From WUQU01 sp038849025 (GTDB taxonomy: Archaea; Thermoproteota; Bathyarchaeia; Bathyarchaeales; Bathycorpusculaceae): 7,846 nucleotides of DNA. Below the pieces are notes generated by a model. It made no database searches and had not been told where the DNA came from. It was given only the letters and a program-made list of their open reading frames with translations. Of this stretch, positions 6,296-7,846 are shown one piece after another. The stretch is taken from the NCBI GenBank assembly GCA_038849025.1, contig JAWCNE010000057.1, forward strand, positions 1 to 7,846. The letters run 5' to 3'. Every line of letters begins with the position of its first letter. Position 1 is the first letter of the stretch. A program made the translations under genes and the position numbers.

Positions 6296-7588
6296 TTAAA
6301 TGTTGCATTGCGCCAAATTAACACTGTACAAGCACTCGTTGCATGTGGGTGTATTCGCATAACAGTCAACATTATTGGTTTTTGTGTAGAAGCATCCCAT
6401 TGCTGAGTAGGGGCAGTCTCCACACCAAGGCATGTTTTTAGCCATGTCTCGCCTGACTTCTCTAAAATTAGCGTAAGTGTCTCGCTGCCAAACTTCTTCG
6501 ACATTTTCTCTTGCTGCATCCCCAAAGATTACTTCGTGAACATCTTTTTTGTGGGCGTTAACATAAACTGGGTGAGCGTACATGAATTCTTGGCAGGGGA
6601 TAACTTTTCCATCGCTTCTTATGGTTAAAGTTCTCTTTTCTATGTAGGGACACTTTCTTTCCTTGGCATCTGGGTATAATTTTGGCAGCTTTAAATCAAT
6701 TTGGTATTCATGTGCAATTTTACGGGTTTTATTGAAAATCTCTTCAAGGTGGCTTATAGCGTTAAGCTTTTCTCTGGAACTTAAAAGTAGTGGTAGATTA
6801 ACCCAGTAGCCCCTCTTTTCTGCTTCGGTCCAAAAGCTTCTAATAAGCTGGGTGGAAGGGGTCATCATTTTCACGCCGTAAGCTTTGCCAAAAAGCTCTA
6901 GAGTGGATTCCTGTATGAGGCTCCATCCATGCCTTAACGAAGGCTTCAAAATTTGAATGGTTGGCTTGCTTAAAGTTAGATACATGGTTTCAGCGAAAAT
7001 TTCCTTCGTGTATGGCACAACATGAGACCCTATTATATAATCAACATCGTTTAAAGCTGCAAAATCAACCAGGTCTGGGATATCCCGAAAGTTATTTTCC
7101 ATTATGACCGTTTCTAACCCTAGCTTACAATCTCTTCTAGCTTTGCTCTTATTTTTGGCTAATTCTATAATGTTGTTGACTATTAGTTTGAGGTCGGATC
7201 CTTCTCTTATACGGCTTAGTTTAGCTTGGCTGACGGTATCTATTGAGAAAGATATGGAGTCTACACCTATTTCCTTTACAATTTTGTTAGTAATTTTTCG
7301 GGTTAATAATGAGCCGTTTGTGTTTATGACGATTTCTCCGTTCTTTGGAAGGTTTTCTCTGGCTATGCGGAGCATTTCAAAAATTTTCGGATGGATGAAG
7401 GGTTCACCAAAGCCGTAAAGCACAAGCCTCCTCAATCTTGGAAAACAAGCTCTAGCGATTTTTTTGTATAGGGTTATGTCCATGTCTAATGGTTTTGCGT
7501 TCCAGACATGCCTAATACACATTTGGCAGTTGAAGTTGCACCTGTTTGTAACTTCTATCTGCAATGCCTCTGGAAACTCATCAGTCAT
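6296..7588 (-). CDS. Radical SAM/SPASM protein, probable tungsten (molybdenum) oxidoreductase maturase
   Basis: This 430-residue radical SAM enzyme has CNFNCQMC at 17-24, giving C17, C21 and C24 for the SAM-binding 4Fe-4S cluster. GFGEP (59-63) is the SAM amino-group motif, and VINTNGSLL (87-95) and SISFSIDTV (111-119) are typical barrel strands. The C-terminal part is a SPASM-type domain with C313, C332 (in SDGKVIPC), C389, C392, C399, C409, C416, C419 and C428, enough for two auxiliary clusters. The ATG at 7588 follows the MoaD-like stop by 20 bases, with AGGA upstream, so the two form an operon. Radical SAM/SPASM genes beside a MoaD-like gene are typical of loci for tungsten aldehyde:ferredoxin oxidoreductases, where they are thought to act in cofactor maturation. 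A peptide-modifying role is the main alternative. The gene ends 9 bases from the RuBisCO-like gene, in convergent orientation. Confidence 0.85.
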   Translation of the reverse strand: MTDEFPEALQIEVTNRCNFNCQMCIRHVWNAKPLDMDITLYKKIARACFPRLRRLVLYGFGEPFIHPKIFEMLRIARENLPKNGEIVINTNGSLLTRKITNKIVKEIGVDSISFSIDTVSQAKLSRIREGSDLKLIVNNIIELAKNKSKARRDCKLGLETVIMENNFRDIPDLVDFAALNDVDYIIGSHVVPYTKEIFAETMYLTLSKPTIQILKPSLRHGWSLIQESTLELFGKAYGVKMMTPSTQLIRSFWTEAEKRGYWVNLPLLLSSREKLNAISHLEEIFNKTRKIAHEYQIDLKLPKLYPDAKERKCPYIEKRTLTIRSDGKVIPCQEFMYAHPVYVNAHKKDVHEVIFGDAARENVEEVWQRDTYANFREVRRDMAKNMPWCGDCPYSAMGCFYTKTNNVDCYANTPTCNECLYSVNLAQCNI

Positions 7589-7608
7589 AAAAGTGCTTTC
7601 CTAGCGAT

Positions 7609-7846
7609 TTAGCCTCCGGCTAAGGGTGGGAATATGGCTATTACATCATTGTCTTTTAGGGTTATTTCTCCTTCCAGGTCTTTGATGTTTCTCCCATTAA
7701 CCATAATAATCATGTCGTCTCTAACTTTTCCTTTCCTCCTGTCGTAAACATCATCGATAAATTTGCGTCCCAGTTTTTTAGACGCATTCTCAATCATGTC
7801 TGGGAGGGTTCCATCACATGTAACGGTGAGCTCTCTAGTGTTATAT
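7609..7846 (-). CDS. MoaD/ThiS-family ubiquitin-fold sulfur carrier (partial, N-terminus outside window)
   Basis: The visible 78 codons encode the C-terminal bulk of a beta-grasp sulfur carrier. The frame stays open to the window edge. It reads RELTVTCDGTLPDMIENASK, the second strand and helix of the fold, before the internal ATG at 7797, so that ATG is not the true start. Downstream are MIIMVNGRNIKDLEG, LKDNDVIAIFPP and the terminal LAGG. In this family the terminal Gly-Gly is adenylated and then carries a thiocarboxylate used to build the dithiolene of molybdopterin, or is joined to lysines as a small archaeal modifier. Neighbourhood with the radical SAM maturase favours a pterin-cofactor role for a tungsten or molybdenum enzyme. 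About 10-15 residues are probably missing. The promoter lies outside the window. Confidence 0.88.
   Translation of the reverse strand, partial: YNTRELTVTCDGTLPDMIENASKKLGRKFIDDVYDRRKGKVRDDMIIMVNGRNIKDLEGEITLKDNDVIAIFPPLAGG

Noticed and set aside
6127..6525. A 132-codon minus-strand frame overlapping the radical SAM gene end and the RuBisCO-like gene end
   Set aside because: It shadows two well-supported genes in other frames and has no recognisable motif.
7609..7797. A complete 62-residue MoaD-like protein starting at 7797
   Set aside because: The frame is open upstream to the window edge and encodes the expected strand and helix start of the beta-grasp fold, so the gene is longer and truncated by the window.

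Overview
The window looks archaeal. The reasons are the archaeal-type saccharopine-dehydrogenase-like and RuBisCO-like proteins, a radical SAM/MoaD pair of the kind found beside tungsten aldehyde oxidoreductases, AT-rich TATA-like boxes about 20-50 bases ahead of starts, and GGTG/GGTGA Shine-Dalgarno elements. A TACK-type lineage such as Bathyarchaeia is a guess from general style, not something I can prove from the sequence. Base composition looks even across the window. I see no tRNA, rRNA, CRISPR array, insertion sequence or integration scar.

Layout. Bases 2-55 hold the last codons of a probable membrane protein. A class II aldolase (93-782, +) follows and meets a 12-helix major facilitator superfamily transporter (779-2041, -) tail to tail, with both stops inside one CTAG. 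An 88-base divergent promoter region separates the transporter from a three-gene run on the plus strand: a saccharopine-dehydrogenase-like NAD(P) oxidoreductase (2130-3359), an FGGY sugar kinase (3356-4912, TTG start overlapping the previous stop) and a RuBisCO-like protein (4976-6286). Nine bases later comes the end of a minus-strand SPASM radical SAM maturase (6296-7588). It lies downstream of a MoaD/ThiS-like ubiquitin-fold protein ending in Gly-Gly (7609-7846), which runs off the window.

How it fits together. The centre reads as an undescribed carbohydrate or sugar-acid catabolic cluster: uptake (transporter), oxidation (dehydrogenase), phosphorylation (FGGY kinase), enolate chemistry such as decarboxylation or isomerisation (RuBisCO-like protein), then retro-aldol cleavage (class II aldolase). 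The RuBisCO-like protein keeps the carbamylated-lysine/metal motif but lacks several residues needed to fix CO2 on ribulose bisphosphate, so it is a form IV-type enzyme and not a carboxylase. The logic resembles the bacterial apionate pathways, where a RuBisCO-like protein acts on a phosphorylated 3-oxo sugar acid, but with a different kinase family and a different oxidoreductase. The substrate is unknown. The right-hand pair is a separate unit, probably for maturing a tungsten (or molybdenum) pterin enzyme whose gene would lie beyond base 7846.
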